Source: Streptomyces gardneri (GTDB lineage: Bacteria; Actinomycetota; Actinomycetes; Streptomycetales; Streptomycetaceae). From it: 64,000 nt of DNA. The stretch spans positions 93,304 through 157,303 of the forward strand of contig NZ_BJMN01000027.1 of the NCBI RefSeq assembly GCF_006539185.1, given 5' to 3'. Of the stretch, positions 16,985-25,731 are shown piece by piece. The notes beneath the pieces are model-generated. The model did not search any database and was not told where the DNA came from. It saw nothing but the letters and a program-made list of their open reading frames with translations. Position numbers and translations under genes: made by a program. Numbering within the stretch: position 1 is the stretch's first letter; every line of letters begins with the position of its first letter.

Positions 16985-18079
16985 TCAGTCCTTCGGCGCG
17001 CGGCGGTTCAAGGCCGAGCGGCTCACCCAGTACGTGATGATCACGCCCCAGAACAGAGGCGTCCCGAATCCGCTCACCACCCCCGAGTCGAAGGACCACA
17101 GGGCGAGCTCCGCCAGCGAGTAGAGCCCGAGAAGCCCGACGGCCCCGGCCATGAACAGCACGGGCCGGCAGTTGCGTGCCACGAGGAGCAGGGGGCGGCG
17201 CAGCCGGGGCGGCACCCGGCGGGCCATCCACACCGCCCACCCGGCCCAGGCGCCGACGAGCACGGCCCCGCCGAGCAGGAGCGGGACGGCCGCGTCGGAC
17301 CAGGTCGCGCCGACGGGGATCCAGGCGATGGCGACGGCGGAGGCGATGAAGCCGAGGAGGGCCACCCAGCGGGCCCCGGCCGCGGTGTTCCAGGCCATGG
17401 CCTCCAGGTTGTAGCGGGCCTTGCGGTCGTCGAGGTCGAGCGCGGCGGAGGCCACGAAGCCCTCGGCGGCCTGCGTCCAGGCCCCGCGCCGGAACCAGCG
17501 GCGCCGCAGCCGCAGCAGCGAGAGGTTGTTGTGGGCCTCGCTGCTCTGCGGGTTGAGCCGCAGGGCCGTCTCGTACGCCCGCTGCGCGGTGGCGTGGTCG
17601 CCCCGGCGCTGGGCGGTCAGCCCCACCAGGAAGTGCGCCGCGTCCTCCTCGGGGCCGAGGGCGACGGCGACGCGCGCCGCCTCGTACGCCTCGACCGCGC
17701 GGCCCCGGGCGCGGGCGCGCTCGGCGTGCTCGGCGAGGGCCGTGCCGAGCGCGTAGTGGCTGCCCCAGTACTGCGGGGCGAGTTCCACGGCGCGCCGGGC
17801 GCTCAGCTCGGCCTCCGGGAACCGCTTCAGGGCCAGCAGGATCTGGACCCGCATCAGCCAGCCCATGAGCAGCTCGGACCGGGCGCCCAGCGCCTGGTCC
17901 ACGGCGGCCAGGGCGGCCGGGGCGTCGCCGGCCCGGTGGTGGCAGCGGGCGAGCAGGACGAGGGCGTCGGCGTCCTCCGGGTCGGTCGCCAGGTGCTGGG
18001 CGACGAGTACCCCGGCCTGCTCGTACCGTCCCGTGTCGTACAGCGCCTCGGCGCGCAGGAGCGCGGTCGGAGTGGTCAC
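16985..18079 (-). CDS. TPR-repeat membrane protein coupled to AAA ATPase
   Basis: A 364-aa protein. Residues 1-245 are tetratricopeptide repeats (for example AVELAPQYWGSHYALGTAL and ALRLNPQSSEAHNNLSLL). The C-terminal 110 residues hold about four hydrophobic helices, ending ALNRRAPKD. GTG at 18079 overlaps the AAA ATPase stop as GTGA, so the two are translationally coupled and probably act together, the TPR part perhaps recruiting substrates to the membrane. Specific function unknown. Confidence 0.85.
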   Translation of the reverse strand: MTTPTALLRAEALYDTGRYEQAGVLVAQHLATDPEDADALVLLARCHHRAGDAPAALAAVDQALGARSELLMGWLMRVQILLALKRFPEAELSARRAVELAPQYWGSHYALGTALAEHAERARARGRAVEAYEAARVAVALGPEEDAAHFLVGLTAQRRGDHATAQRAYETALRLNPQSSEAHNNLSLLRLRRRWFRRGAWTQAAEGFVASAALDLDDRKARYNLEAMAWNTAAGARWVALLGFIASAVAIAWIPVGATWSDAAVPLLLGGAVLVGAWAGWAVWMARRVPPRLRRPLLLVARNCRPVLFMAGAVGLLGLYSLAELALWSFDSGVVSGFGTPLFWGVIITYWVSRSALNRRAPKD

Positions 18080-19398
18080 AGCTTGCGCTTCCGCTTCAGG
18101 TAGGCGAGGAGGTCGTCGTACAGCCCGCCCTCGTTGGCGAACATGGCCACGTTCCGCGCGGCGGCGAACCACGGCTCCGTGGACGGCTTGATCTGCTTGG
18201 CCGCGCCGAGGAGGTCCTTGGTGGTGATCAGGCGTACGGAGCCGCTGCGGGCGGAGTCGAGGAGCGCGGCCTCGGCGGCGGACTCGCAGAGGTGGGCGAG
18301 GTCGGCGCCGGAGAAGTCCTCCGTGACCTTGACGAGCTTGCCGAGGTCGACGGCCTCGATGGGGCGCTCGCGCAGGTGGTAGCGGAGGATCGCCTCCCGG
18401 GCGGCGGCGTCGGGCGGCAGCACGAGGAGCGTGCGGTCGAGACGGCCGGGGCGGCGCAGCGCGATGTCCACGTCCCAGGGCACGTTGGTGGCGGCGAGCA
18501 CGAAGACGCCTTCGTTGCCGGCGCCGCTCGCGATGCCGTCGAGCTCGGTGAGGAGCTGGTTGACGACATTGCGCAGGCCGCTGTGGTGCGTACGGGAACG
18601 CTTGGCGCCGAGGGCGTCCAGCTCGTCGAGGAAGACGACGCACGGGGCCTGGCGGCGGGCCGTCTCGAAGATGTCGTGGATGTTCTTCTCGGAGGCCCCG
18701 ATCCACATGTCGAGGACGTCGGAGAGCGAGACGGTGAGGAAGTTCGCGCCGAGCTCGCCCGCGACGGCCCGGGCGATGAAGGTCTTGCCGCAGCCGGGCG
18801 GACCGTACAGGAGCAGACCGCCGCGCAGCGACTTGCCGTACAGCCTGCGCAGTTCGGGATTGCGCATGGGGGCGAGGAAGGCGGCCTCCAGGCGGTCCCT
18901 GACCTCCTCCATGCCGCCGACGTCGGCGAGCCGTACGGCACCGGGGGCGTCCACGTCCCAGGCCGCGGCGTCCCCGGCGGCGCCCTCGCCGCCCTCGGCC
19001 TGCGGGTCCTCCAGGAAGCGGGGCCCTACGAGGTCCTGGACCTGCTGCTCGGCGGCGGCCCAGTCGAAGGCGGGGGCGGGGTCGGACGGGGCGGGGGCCT
19101 CGGTCGGGGCGGGGGCCTGGGTCGGGGCCTCGGGCTTCTCGACCACAGGCGGCTGCACCGGCGCGGGGCCCGGCTCCGGAGTTGATGTCGAAGGCACGCC
19201 CATCGCCCGCATCATCAGCGCGCGGGCGGCCGCGTCCCCGGGCGCGTGCTGGAGGGCGACGGCCGCCTCCGCGACGGCCTCCTCGTTGCGCCCCTCGGAA
19301 AGGAGCAGCTCGGCGAAGTGGAGGCGCAGGGGTACGTCACCGGGCGCGGCGGCAACGGCGGTGCGCAGACTGCTGATCAGAGGGGACTCGTCGGCCAT
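18076..19398 (-). CDS. AAA+ ATPase, Cdc48-like, with N-terminal TPR
   Basis: A 440-aa protein. Residues 1-65 form a short TPR-like module, followed by a Pro/Ala/Glu-rich linker (about 70-115). A single classical AAA domain (about 160-400) has Walker A GPPGCGKT, Walker B VVFLDELDAL, sensor AATNVPWDVD and arginine fingers RRPGRLD. Pore-loop region is SDVLDMWIG. It resembles Cdc48/FtsH-type AAA modules without a protease domain. The downstream TPR-membrane gene is coupled by a 4-base overlap. Probably a membrane-linked unfoldase or remodelling ATPase; inference. Confidence 0.88.
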   Translation of the reverse strand: MADESPLISSLRTAVAAAPGDVPLRLHFAELLLSEGRNEEAVAEAAVALQHAPGDAAARALMMRAMGVPSTSTPEPGPAPVQPPVVEKPEAPTQAPAPTEAPAPSDPAPAFDWAAAEQQVQDLVGPRFLEDPQAEGGEGAAGDAAAWDVDAPGAVRLADVGGMEEVRDRLEAAFLAPMRNPELRRLYGKSLRGGLLLYGPPGCGKTFIARAVAGELGANFLTVSLSDVLDMWIGASEKNIHDIFETARRQAPCVVFLDELDALGAKRSRTHHSGLRNVVNQLLTELDGIASGAGNEGVFVLAATNVPWDVDIALRRPGRLDRTLLVLPPDAAAREAILRYHLRERPIEAVDLGKLVKVTEDFSGADLAHLCESAAEAALLDSARSGSVRLITTKDLLGAAKQIKPSTEPWFAAARNVAMFANEGGLYDDLLAYLKRKRKL

Positions 19399-19451
19399 GC
19401 GGCCACCCTATGAAGGACCCGGGGGCGGCCGTCCACCGGGTTCCGGCAAAA

Positions 19452-19515
19452 ATCGGCGTCCCCCGACATCGCCGTCCACCGAGATCGCCGTCCACCGAGA
19501 TCTCCGTCCGTACAC
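19452..19515. repeat. 16-bp tandem repeats overlapping a promoter
   Basis: Four 16-bp units start at 19452, 19468, 19484 and 19500. Units two and three are identical (ATCGCCGTCCACCGAG); units one and four are degenerate. The fourth unit runs into TACACT, the -10 box of the gene at 19524. Confidence 0.75.
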
Positions 19516-19516
19516 T
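19511..19516 (+). promoter_or_regulatory. -10 box for leaderless hypothetical gene
   Basis: TACACT ends seven bases before ATG at 19524; no ribosome site is present. The expected -35 region falls in the 16-bp repeats. Confidence 0.5.
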
Positions 19517-19523
19517 GCGCCGG

Positions 19524-19883
19524 ATGAGACGGGACGGCGCACTGCGCCAACTGACGGTGGACGGCACGGTGTGGCTCTGGAACGTCCGCCACCGCCACCC
19601 CGACTGCCGGACGGTCCTCACCCTGCGCCGCGCGGAGACCCGGCACGCCCAGCTCCGGCTGGTCTTCCGGGACGGCCCCGGCCGCATCGTGGCCGGATAC
19701 CCCTTCGGCCTGGGTGACGTGGCGTCGACCGGCGGCGACATCCTGAACCTCAACAAGCCGGGCGTCGTACGCCGCTTCCTGGAGGAGGCCGGAGCCCGCG
19801 GCCTCCTCCCCACTGCCCACGGCATCCGGGAGGAGGACGCCTGGCCGCTCTACGACACGCTGGCGGAGCCGGCCGAGACCTAG
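19524..19883 (+). CDS. Conserved hypothetical protein
   Basis: A 119-aa soluble protein with no motif I recognise. It has a basic N-terminus (MRRDGALRQLTVDG), a beta-rich core and an acidic C-terminus. The start is set by a TACACT -10 box seven bases upstream (leaderless). It is convergent with rsmE, 12 bases apart. Confidence 0.75.
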   Translation: MRRDGALRQLTVDGTVWLWNVRHRHPDCRTVLTLRRAETRHAQLRLVFRDGPGRIVAGYPFGLGDVASTGGDILNLNKPGVVRRFLEEAGARGLLPTAHGIREEDAWPLYDTLAEPAET

Positions 19884-19895
19884 CCCCAGCGGCCG

Positions 19896-20639
19896 TCAGC
19901 TCCAGCGGCCGGTGCGCGCCAGGACGAGGGCCGTCGCCGCCGTACCCGCCGTGGAGGTGCGCAGGACGCTGCGGCCCAGCCGGTACGGCTTCGCCCCGGC
20001 CGCCTCGAAGGCCGCGAGCTCGTCCGGGGAGACACCGCCCTCGGGGCCGACGACCAGCACGATCGAGCCCTTCGCGGGCAGTTCGACGGTGGCCAGCGCG
20101 TCACTGCCGTGCTCGCGGTCCTCGTGCAGGACGCCGGCGAAGTCGGCGCCCGCGAGGAGAGCGGCGACCTGCTTGGTCGTCATCAGCTCGGCGACCTCGG
20201 GGAAACGGGTGCGGCGCGACTGCTTGCCCGACTCGCGGGCGGTGGAGCGCCACTTGGCGAGCGCCTTGAGACCCCGGTCGCCCTTCCACTGGGTGATGCA
20301 GCGGGAGGCGGCCCAGGGCACGATCGCGTCGACACCGGTCTCCGTCATGGTCTCGACGGCGAGTTCGCCCCGATCGCCCTTGGGCAGCGCCTGGACGACG
20401 GTGACGTGCGGCTCCTCCGCGGGGTCCTCGTACACGGTGGAGAGCTCCACCGTCAGCCGGTCCTTGCCCTCCACGGCCGACACGACGCAGTCGGCCCAGC
20501 GGCCCCGGCCGTCGGTCAGGACGACGTCCTCCCCCGGGTTCAGCCGCTTCACGGAGACGGCGTGCCGGCCCTCGGGCCCGTCCAGGACGAAGAGAGGGGT
20601 GTCGGGGATCGTGTCGACGACGAAGACGGGTGCGGTCAT
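19896..20639 (-). CDS. rsmE: 16S rRNA (uracil1498-N3)-methyltransferase RsmE
   Basis: A 247-aa SPOUT methyltransferase. N-terminal PUA-like part (about 1-75); C-terminal knot with VVGPEGGVSPDE and LGRSVLRTSTA, the SAM-binding loops of RsmE. ATG at 20639 follows AGGAG and overlaps the stop of the nitronate-monooxygenase-like gene as ATGA, so the two are cotranslated. Confidence 0.96.
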   Translation of the reverse strand: MTAPVFVVDTIPDTPLFVLDGPEGRHAVSVKRLNPGEDVVLTDGRGRWADCVVSAVEGKDRLTVELSTVYEDPAEEPHVTVVQALPKGDRGELAVETMTETGVDAIVPWAASRCITQWKGDRGLKALAKWRSTARESGKQSRRTRFPEVAELMTTKQVAALLAGADFAGVLHEDREHGSDALATVELPAKGSIVLVVGPEGGVSPDELAAFEAAGAKPYRLGRSVLRTSTAGTAATALVLARTGRWS

Positions 20640-21718
20640 GAGGCGCTCCTGTGAGCCAGGTCGGAGAGTGCGGTGTCGAGTTCGGCGGCCAGGACCTCGA
20701 CGAGCTGCCCGGCGGGGAGTTCGCGGGCGAGACGGTGACCCTGCCCGGCCCACAGGGCCATGCCCTGGGCGTCGCCGGAGGCGGCGGCGGCCTTGCGGAG
20801 CGGGGTGGTGAGGTGGTGGACCTCGGGGTAGGCGGCGGGGGCGTACGGCCCGTGCTCGCGCACGAAGCGGTTGACGAGCCCGCGCGCCGGACGTCCGGAG
20901 AAGGCCCGGGTGAAGGCGGTCCGGGTGAAGAGCGGATCGGTCAGGGCCCGCTTGTGCAGCGGGTGCGCGCCGGACTCGGGGCAGCCGAGGAAGGCGGTGC
21001 CGAGCTGGGCGGCGTCGGCCCCGGCGGCGAGGGCCGCGGCGATCTGCGCGCCCCGCATGATCCCGCCCGTGGCGACGATCGGCAGCGCGACGCTCTCGCG
21101 GACCTGGGTGACGAGGGCGAGGAGCCCGGTCCCCGGGGTGCCGTCGTCGGCCGGGTCGTCGCGGTACGTGCTCTGGTGGCCACCGGCCTCGACGCCCTGG
21201 ACGCAGACGGCGTCGGCACCGGCCTGCTCGGCGGCGACGGCGTCCTCGGCGGAGGTGACGGTGACGAGCGTGAACGTTCCGGCACGGGCGAAGGCGGCGA
21301 GCGTCTCGGGGGTCGGGCAGCCGAAGGTGAAGGAGACGACGCGGACCGGGTCCTCCAGGAGGATCGCCAGTTTGGCGTCGTAGCCGTCGTCGCGGCAGTC
21401 GTCGGCCTCGCCGAGGGAGGTCTCGTACCAGGTCGCCTCGCCCGCGAGCTGGTGCCGGTAGACCTCGACGGCGGCGGGGTCGGCGTGCGGGCCGCCCTGC
21501 GGCATGAAGAGGTTGACGCCGAAGGGCCGCGAGGTGAGCCCGCGTACCCGCTTGATCTCCTGGTACAGGCCTCCGGCGGTCTTGTACCCGCCGGCCAGGA
21601 AGCCGAGCGCACCGGCCTTGCAGACGGCTCCGACGAGCTCGGGACAGGAAGCGCCACCCGCCATGGGGGCCTGCACGATCGGAAACCGAAAGAGATCGTT
21701 CAGTGCGGTGGTGGACAT
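20636..21718 (-). CDS. Nitronate monooxygenase-like FMN enzyme
   Basis: A 360-aa TIM-barrel FMN enzyme of the NPD/nitronate monooxygenase family: PIVQAPMAGGAS at the N-terminus, FGVNLFMPQ, VCVQGVEAGGHQ and ATGGIMRGAQIAAAL phosphate-binding loop. Probable role is oxidative detoxification of nitronates. Coupled to rsmE by ATGA overlap. Confidence 0.9.
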   Translation of the reverse strand: MSTTALNDLFRFPIVQAPMAGGASCPELVGAVCKAGALGFLAGGYKTAGGLYQEIKRVRGLTSRPFGVNLFMPQGGPHADPAAVEVYRHQLAGEATWYETSLGEADDCRDDGYDAKLAILLEDPVRVVSFTFGCPTPETLAAFARAGTFTLVTVTSAEDAVAAEQAGADAVCVQGVEAGGHQSTYRDDPADDGTPGTGLLALVTQVRESVALPIVATGGIMRGAQIAAALAAGADAAQLGTAFLGCPESGAHPLHKRALTDPLFTRTAFTRAFSGRPARGLVNRFVREHGPYAPAAYPEVHHLTTPLRKAAAASGDAQGMALWAGQGHRLARELPAGQLVEVLAAELDTALSDLAHRSAS

Positions 21719-21773
21719 ACGGGCATCGTTTCATGACCGTGTCGGCGGGCCGAATCGGTAGGCGGGACGGGGA

Positions 21774-21808
21774 AAGGGCGGTACCCGCGAATCACGGATA
21801 CCGCCCTT
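21774..21808 (-). terminator. Terminator of the hrcA-dnaJ operon
   Basis: Perfect 10-bp stem AAGGGCGGTA / TACCGCCCTT with a 15-base loop that can itself pair, 25 bases past the dnaJ stop. Confidence 0.75.
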
Positions 21809-21832
21809 GTCCACCGGCTGGGAGCCGAGCGC

Positions 21833-22969
21833 CTACCGCCCGTTGAAGGCATCCTTCAGACGCGAGAACAGCCCCTGCTGCCCCGGCTGGAACTGCCCGG
21901 TGGGGCGCTCCTCGCCGCGCAGCTTGGCGAGCTCGCGCAGGAGCCGCTCCTGCTCCGCGTCGAGCTTGCCCGGGGTCTGCACCTCGACGTGCACGATCAG
22001 GTCGCCCCGGCCGTTGCCCCGCAGGTGCGTGACGCCGCGGCCGTGCAGCGGGACCGACTGGCCGGACTGCGTGCCCGGGCGGATGTCGATCTCCTCGATG
22101 CCGTCGAGGGTCTGCAGCGGCACCTTCGTGCCGAGCGCGCCCGCCGTCATCGGGATGGTCACCGTGCAGTGCAGGTCGTCGCCGCGCCGCTGGAACGTCT
22201 CGTGCGGGATCTCGTGGATCTCGACGTACAGGTCGCCGGCGGGGCCGCCGCCGGGGCCGACCTCGCCCTCGCCCGCGAGCTGGATCCGGGTGCCGTTGTC
22301 GACACCGGCCGGGATCTTGACGGTGAGCGTGCGACGGGACCGGACCCGGCCGTCGCCCGCGCACTCGGGGCACGGGGTCGGGACGACGGTGCCGAAGCCC
22401 TGGCACTGCGGGCAGGGCCGGGAAGTCATGACCTGGCCCAGGAAGGACCGCGTGACCTGGGAGACCTCGCCGCGGCCGCGGCACATGTCACAGGTCTGCG
22501 CGGAGGTGCCGGGCGCGGCGCCCTCACCCGAACAGGTGGTGCAGACGACGGCCGTGTCGACCTGGATGTCCTTGGTGGTGCCGAAGGCCGCCTCGTTGAG
22601 GTCGATCTCCAGGCGGATCATGGCGTCCTGGCCGCGGCGCGTCCGCGAGCGCGGTCCGCGCTGCGAGGCCGTGCCGAAGAAGGCGTCCATGATGTCGGAG
22701 AAGTTGCCGAAGCCACCCGCGCCGAAGCCACCCGCGCCACCGCCGCCGGAGGCCGAGAGCGGGTCGCCGCCGAGGTCGTAGACCTGCTTCTTCTGCGGGT
22801 CCGAGAGGACCTCGTAGGCGGCGTTGATCTCCTTGAAGCGTTCCTGCGTCTTCGGATCGGGATTGACGTCCGGGTGCAGCTCGCGCGCGAGCCTCCGGAA
22901 GGCCTTCTTGATCTCGTCCTGGGAAGCGTCGCGGCGCACGCCGAGTACGGCGTAGTAGTCCGTGGCCAC
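21833..22969 (-). CDS. dnaJ: Molecular chaperone DnaJ (dnaJ2 type)
   Basis: A 378-aa type I DnaJ: J domain (1-70) with the HPD triad, Gly-rich region (about 72-100) and four zinc motifs CTTCSGEG, CDMCRGRG, CPQCQGFG, CPECAGDG, then the C-terminal substrate domains. GTG start directly follows the hrcA stop (TAAGTG), so they form one operon. Streptomyces carries a second DnaJ with dnaK; this copy is the HrcA-controlled one. Confidence 0.97.
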   Translation of the reverse strand: MATDYYAVLGVRRDASQDEIKKAFRRLARELHPDVNPDPKTQERFKEINAAYEVLSDPQKKQVYDLGGDPLSASGGGGAGGFGAGGFGNFSDIMDAFFGTASQRGPRSRTRRGQDAMIRLEIDLNEAAFGTTKDIQVDTAVVCTTCSGEGAAPGTSAQTCDMCRGRGEVSQVTRSFLGQVMTSRPCPQCQGFGTVVPTPCPECAGDGRVRSRRTLTVKIPAGVDNGTRIQLAGEGEVGPGGGPAGDLYVEIHEIPHETFQRRGDDLHCTVTIPMTAGALGTKVPLQTLDGIEEIDIRPGTQSGQSVPLHGRGVTHLRGNGRGDLIVHVEVQTPGKLDAEQERLLRELAKLRGEERPTGQFQPGQQGLFSRLKDAFNGR

Positions 22970-23989
22970 TTACGACTCCGCCAGGATCTGTCCGACGTAA
23001 CGTGCCACTGCGCGTACCGCTCCCATCGTTCCGGGGTAGTCCATGCGGGTCGGTCCGACCACGCCGAGTTTGGCGACTGCTTCGCCGCCCGAACCGTAGC
23101 CGACCGAGACGACCGAGGTGGAGCTCAGCCCCTCGTGGGCGTTCTCGTGCCCGATGCGTACGGTCATGCCCGATTCCTTGGCCTCGCCGAGCAGCTTGAG
23201 GAGCACGACCTGCTCCTCGAGGGCTTCCAGGACGGGCCTGATCATCAGGGGGAAGTCGTGTCCGAAGCGGGTGAGATTGGCGGTGCCGCCGATCATCAGC
23301 CGCTCCTCGTGCTCCTCCACGAGCGTTTCGAGGAGGGTCGCGAGCACGGTCGAGACCGTGGCGCGGTCCTCGATCTCCTCGAAGGACTCGGGGAGGTCCT
23401 GCACCAGCTGCGGCACGTCGGCGAACCGGCGGCCGACGACCCGGCTGTTGAGCCGGGCCCGCAGGTCGGCGAGGGAGGTCTCGCCGAAGGGCGCGGGGCA
23501 GTCGATGACGCGCTGCTCGACCCGGCCGGTGTCCGTGATGAGCACGAGCATCAGGCGGGCCGGGGCCAGCGCGAGCAGCTCCACGTGCCGGACGGTCGAA
23601 CGGGTCAGCGAGGGGTACTGGACGACGGCGACCTGACGGGTCAGCTGCGCGAGCAGCCGCACCGTACGGCCGACGACGTCGTCGAGGTCGACCGCGCCGT
23701 CGAGGAAGTTGTGGATGGCCCGCCGCTCGGGCGTCGACAGCGGCTTGACGCCGGCCAGCCGGTCGACGAAGAGCCGGTAGCCCTTGTCGGTCGGGATGCG
23801 CCCGGCGCTGGTGTGGGGCTGGGCGATGTACCCCTCCTCCTCCAGCACCGCCATGTCGTTGCGGACGGTGGCGGGCGAGACGCCGAGCTTGTGGCGCTCG
23901 GTGAGCGCCTTCGAGCCGACGGGCTCCTCCGTCCCGACGTAGTCCTGGACGATGGCGCGCAGGACCTCGAGTCTGCGTTCGCTGAGCAT
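22970..23989 (-). CDS. hrcA: Heat-inducible transcription repressor HrcA
   Basis: A 339-aa repressor. N-terminal winged helix (VSPATVRNDMAVLEEEGY, QPHTSAGRIPT) and a GAF-like C-terminal domain. ATG at 23989 (MLSERRLEVLRAIV) matches the family start. A CIRCE operator lies 46-72 bases upstream, so the hrcA-dnaJ operon is autoregulated with heat shock. Confidence 0.97.
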   Translation of the reverse strand: MLSERRLEVLRAIVQDYVGTEEPVGSKALTERHKLGVSPATVRNDMAVLEEEGYIAQPHTSAGRIPTDKGYRLFVDRLAGVKPLSTPERRAIHNFLDGAVDLDDVVGRTVRLLAQLTRQVAVVQYPSLTRSTVRHVELLALAPARLMLVLITDTGRVEQRVIDCPAPFGETSLADLRARLNSRVVGRRFADVPQLVQDLPESFEEIEDRATVSTVLATLLETLVEEHEERLMIGGTANLTRFGHDFPLMIRPVLEALEEQVVLLKLLGEAKESGMTVRIGHENAHEGLSSTSVVSVGYGSGGEAVAKLGVVGPTRMDYPGTMGAVRAVARYVGQILAES

Positions 23990-24034
23990 TCGTGCGCACC
24001 TCCAGCTGTCGTCGTCGTTCCGGTTGCTCCGCTT

Positions 24035-24061
24035 TTGGCACTCACCCTGCCCGAGTGCCAG
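24035..24061 (-). promoter_or_regulatory. CIRCE operator
   Basis: TTGGCACTC-N9-GAGTGCCAG, close to the CIRCE consensus TTAGCACTC-N9-GAGTGCTAA, with perfect 8-bp arms TGGCACTC/GAGTGCCA. It lies just downstream of the predicted hrcA transcript start. Confidence 0.95.
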
Positions 24062-24074
24062 CAATCCCCCGGCC

Positions 24075-24105
24075 AGTGTACGGCGGCGGACAACGCTCCT
24101 GGCAA
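24075..24105 (-). promoter_or_regulatory. hrcA promoter
   Basis: Minus-strand TTGCCA (24100-24105), 19-bp spacer, TACACT (24075-24080). The start would be near 24068, placing CIRCE at about +8 to +34, the usual position for HrcA repression. Confidence 0.6.
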
Positions 24106-24125
24106 GGAGGCGGGCGCGCACCGGT

Positions 24126-24131
24126 TAGCGT
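24126..24131 (+). promoter_or_regulatory. -10 box for leaderless metallo-hydrolase gene
   Basis: TAGCGT ends six bases before the ATG at 24138; no ribosome site is present. Confidence 0.5.
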
Positions 24132-24137
24132 CGCCCC

Positions 24138-24866
24138 ATGGACGTCGATTGGGAAGCGTACGGGTGGGAGCGGCTGGCGCGCGGAGTCGGGAGGCTCCGA
24201 CTGCCCGGCTGGGACGCCACGGTGGGCCTGGTTCTGGGCGAGGAGGCGCTGCTGCTGTACGACACGGGCTCGTCGCTCGCGGAGGGCGCCGAGCTCCGGG
24301 CACGGATCTCGGCCTTGACGGACGGCCGAAGAGTGACGCACATCGCACTCAGCCACCCGCACTTCGACCACGTCTTCGGCACGGCGGCGTTCGCGGGCGC
24401 GGAGGTCTTCGGCGCGGTGGGATCGGACGACCTCCTGGCCCGGGCGCGGGACCGGGAGGCGCTGCGCGCGGACGCGGTACGCCACGGGCTCGACGCCGCG
24501 GCGGCGGCGGAGGCGGTGGACGTCCTGGTGGCCCCGCGGCACGTGGTCTCCGGCGAGTGGACGCTCGACCTGGGCGGCCGACAGGTGCTCCTGGCGAACC
24601 TCGGCCCCGGCCACACGGGCCACGACCTGGCGCTCTTCGTCCCCGGGGAGCGGGAGGTCGTCTTCTGCGGCGACCTGGTGGAGGAGTCGGGCGAGCCGCA
24701 GGCGGGCCCGGACGCGATCCCGTCCCGCTGGCCGGACGCGCTGGACCGGCTCCTCTCCCTGGGCGGCGAGGACGCGGTGTACGTGCCGGGCCACGGGGCG
24801 GTGGTGGACGCCACGTTCGTCCGGACACAGCGCGAGGAGCTGGCACGGCGCTTCGCGGTGTCATAA
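24138..24866 (+). CDS. MBL-fold metallo-hydrolase
   Basis: A 242-aa metallo-beta-lactamase-fold enzyme with HPHFDHVFG (HxHxDH), GHTGHD, CGDLVEE and a final GHGAVV histidine, so both metal sites look complete. Substrate is unknown. It is divergent from hrcA and precedes DUF3097 by 10 bases; TAGCGT six bases upstream suggests a leaderless transcript. Confidence 0.9.
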   Translation: MDVDWEAYGWERLARGVGRLRLPGWDATVGLVLGEEALLLYDTGSSLAEGAELRARISALTDGRRVTHIALSHPHFDHVFGTAAFAGAEVFGAVGSDDLLARARDREALRADAVRHGLDAAAAAEAVDVLVAPRHVVSGEWTLDLGGRQVLLANLGPGHTGHDLALFVPGEREVVFCGDLVEESGEPQAGPDAIPSRWPDALDRLLSLGGEDAVYVPGHGAVVDATFVRTQREELARRFAVS

Positions 24867-24869
24867 CGT
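24864..24869 (+). promoter_or_regulatory. -10 box for DUF3097 overlapping the upstream stop codon
   Basis: TAACGT, whose TAA is the stop codon of the metallo-hydrolase gene, ends seven bases before ATG at 24877. This suggests a separate leaderless transcript. Confidence 0.45.
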
Positions 24870-24876
24870 CGCCCGA

Positions 24877-25680
24877 ATGCGCAGCTACAACCCGGACCTG
24901 ACGCCGCCTTGGAAGAAATCGGCCCCCGTCCCGGAGATCCCGGCGGACCCCGACCTGGTCGTGGAGGAGGTGTCGACGGGCTTCTGCGGGGCGGTGATCC
25001 GCTGCGAGGCGGGCACGGTGACCCTGGAGGACCGCTTCGGCAAGCACCGGGTCTTCCCGATGGAGCCGCGGGGCTTCCTCCTGGAGGGCAGGGTCGTGAC
25101 CCTGGTCCGCCCGACCTCGGCGGCCCCGGTACGCCCCACCCGTACGGCCTCCGGTTCGGTCGCCGTCCCGGGCGCGCGGGCGCGCGTGGCGCGGGCGGGC
25201 CGGATCTACGTGGAGGGCCGGCACGACGCCGAACTCGTCGAGCGGGTCTGGGGCGACGACCTGCGGATCGAGGGCGTGGTCGTCGAGTACCTGGAAGGCA
25301 TCGACGACCTTCCGTCGATCGTGGCGGAGTTCGGCCCGGCACCGGACGCCCGGCTGGGCGTCCTGGTCGACCACCTGGTCCCGGGCTCGAAGGAGTCCAG
25401 GATCGCCGCGCAGGTGACGTCCCCGGACGTCCTGGTGGTCGGCCACCCCTACATCGACGTCTGGGAAGCGGTGAAGCCGTCCTCCGTCGGCATCAGGGCC
25501 TGGCCGACGGTCCCACGCGGCCAGGACTGGAAGACGGGCGTGTGCCGGTCCCTGGGCTGGCCGGAGAACACGGGCGCGGCCTGGCAGCACATCCTGTCGA
25601 AGGTCACGTCCTACAAGGACCTGGAACCGGAGCTCCTGGGCCGAGTAGAAGAACTGATCGACTTCGTGACGGCCCCGTAG
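24877..25680 (+). CDS. DUF3097 family protein
   Basis: A 267-aa actinobacterial protein beginning MRSYNPDLTPPWKK, with a first beta-rich part (about 25-85; EDRFGKHRVFPMEPRGFLLE) and a Toprim-like second part (GRIYVEGRHDAELVE, then LVDHLVPGSKE and VGHPYIDVWE). The function is uncharacterised; the acidic residues suggest metal-dependent nucleic-acid chemistry. It is next to hemW, convergent, as is usual in actinomycetes. Confidence 0.85.
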   Translation: MRSYNPDLTPPWKKSAPVPEIPADPDLVVEEVSTGFCGAVIRCEAGTVTLEDRFGKHRVFPMEPRGFLLEGRVVTLVRPTSAAPVRPTRTASGSVAVPGARARVARAGRIYVEGRHDAELVERVWGDDLRIEGVVVEYLEGIDDLPSIVAEFGPAPDARLGVLVDHLVPGSKESRIAAQVTSPDVLVVGHPYIDVWEAVKPSSVGIRAWPTVPRGQDWKTGVCRSLGWPENTGAAWQHILSKVTSYKDLEPELLGRVEELIDFVTAP

Positions 25681-25692
25681 CGCCCTCTCTGG

Positions 25693-25720
25693 GGGAGGCT
25701 GGGCACACGGGACGCCTCCC
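25693..25720. terminator. Hairpin between convergent DUF3097 and hemW
   Basis: 7-bp arms GGGAGGC / GCCTCCC with a 14-base loop in the 51-bp gap; could serve both directions. Confidence 0.5.
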
Positions 25721-25731
25721 GGGCCCGGACC

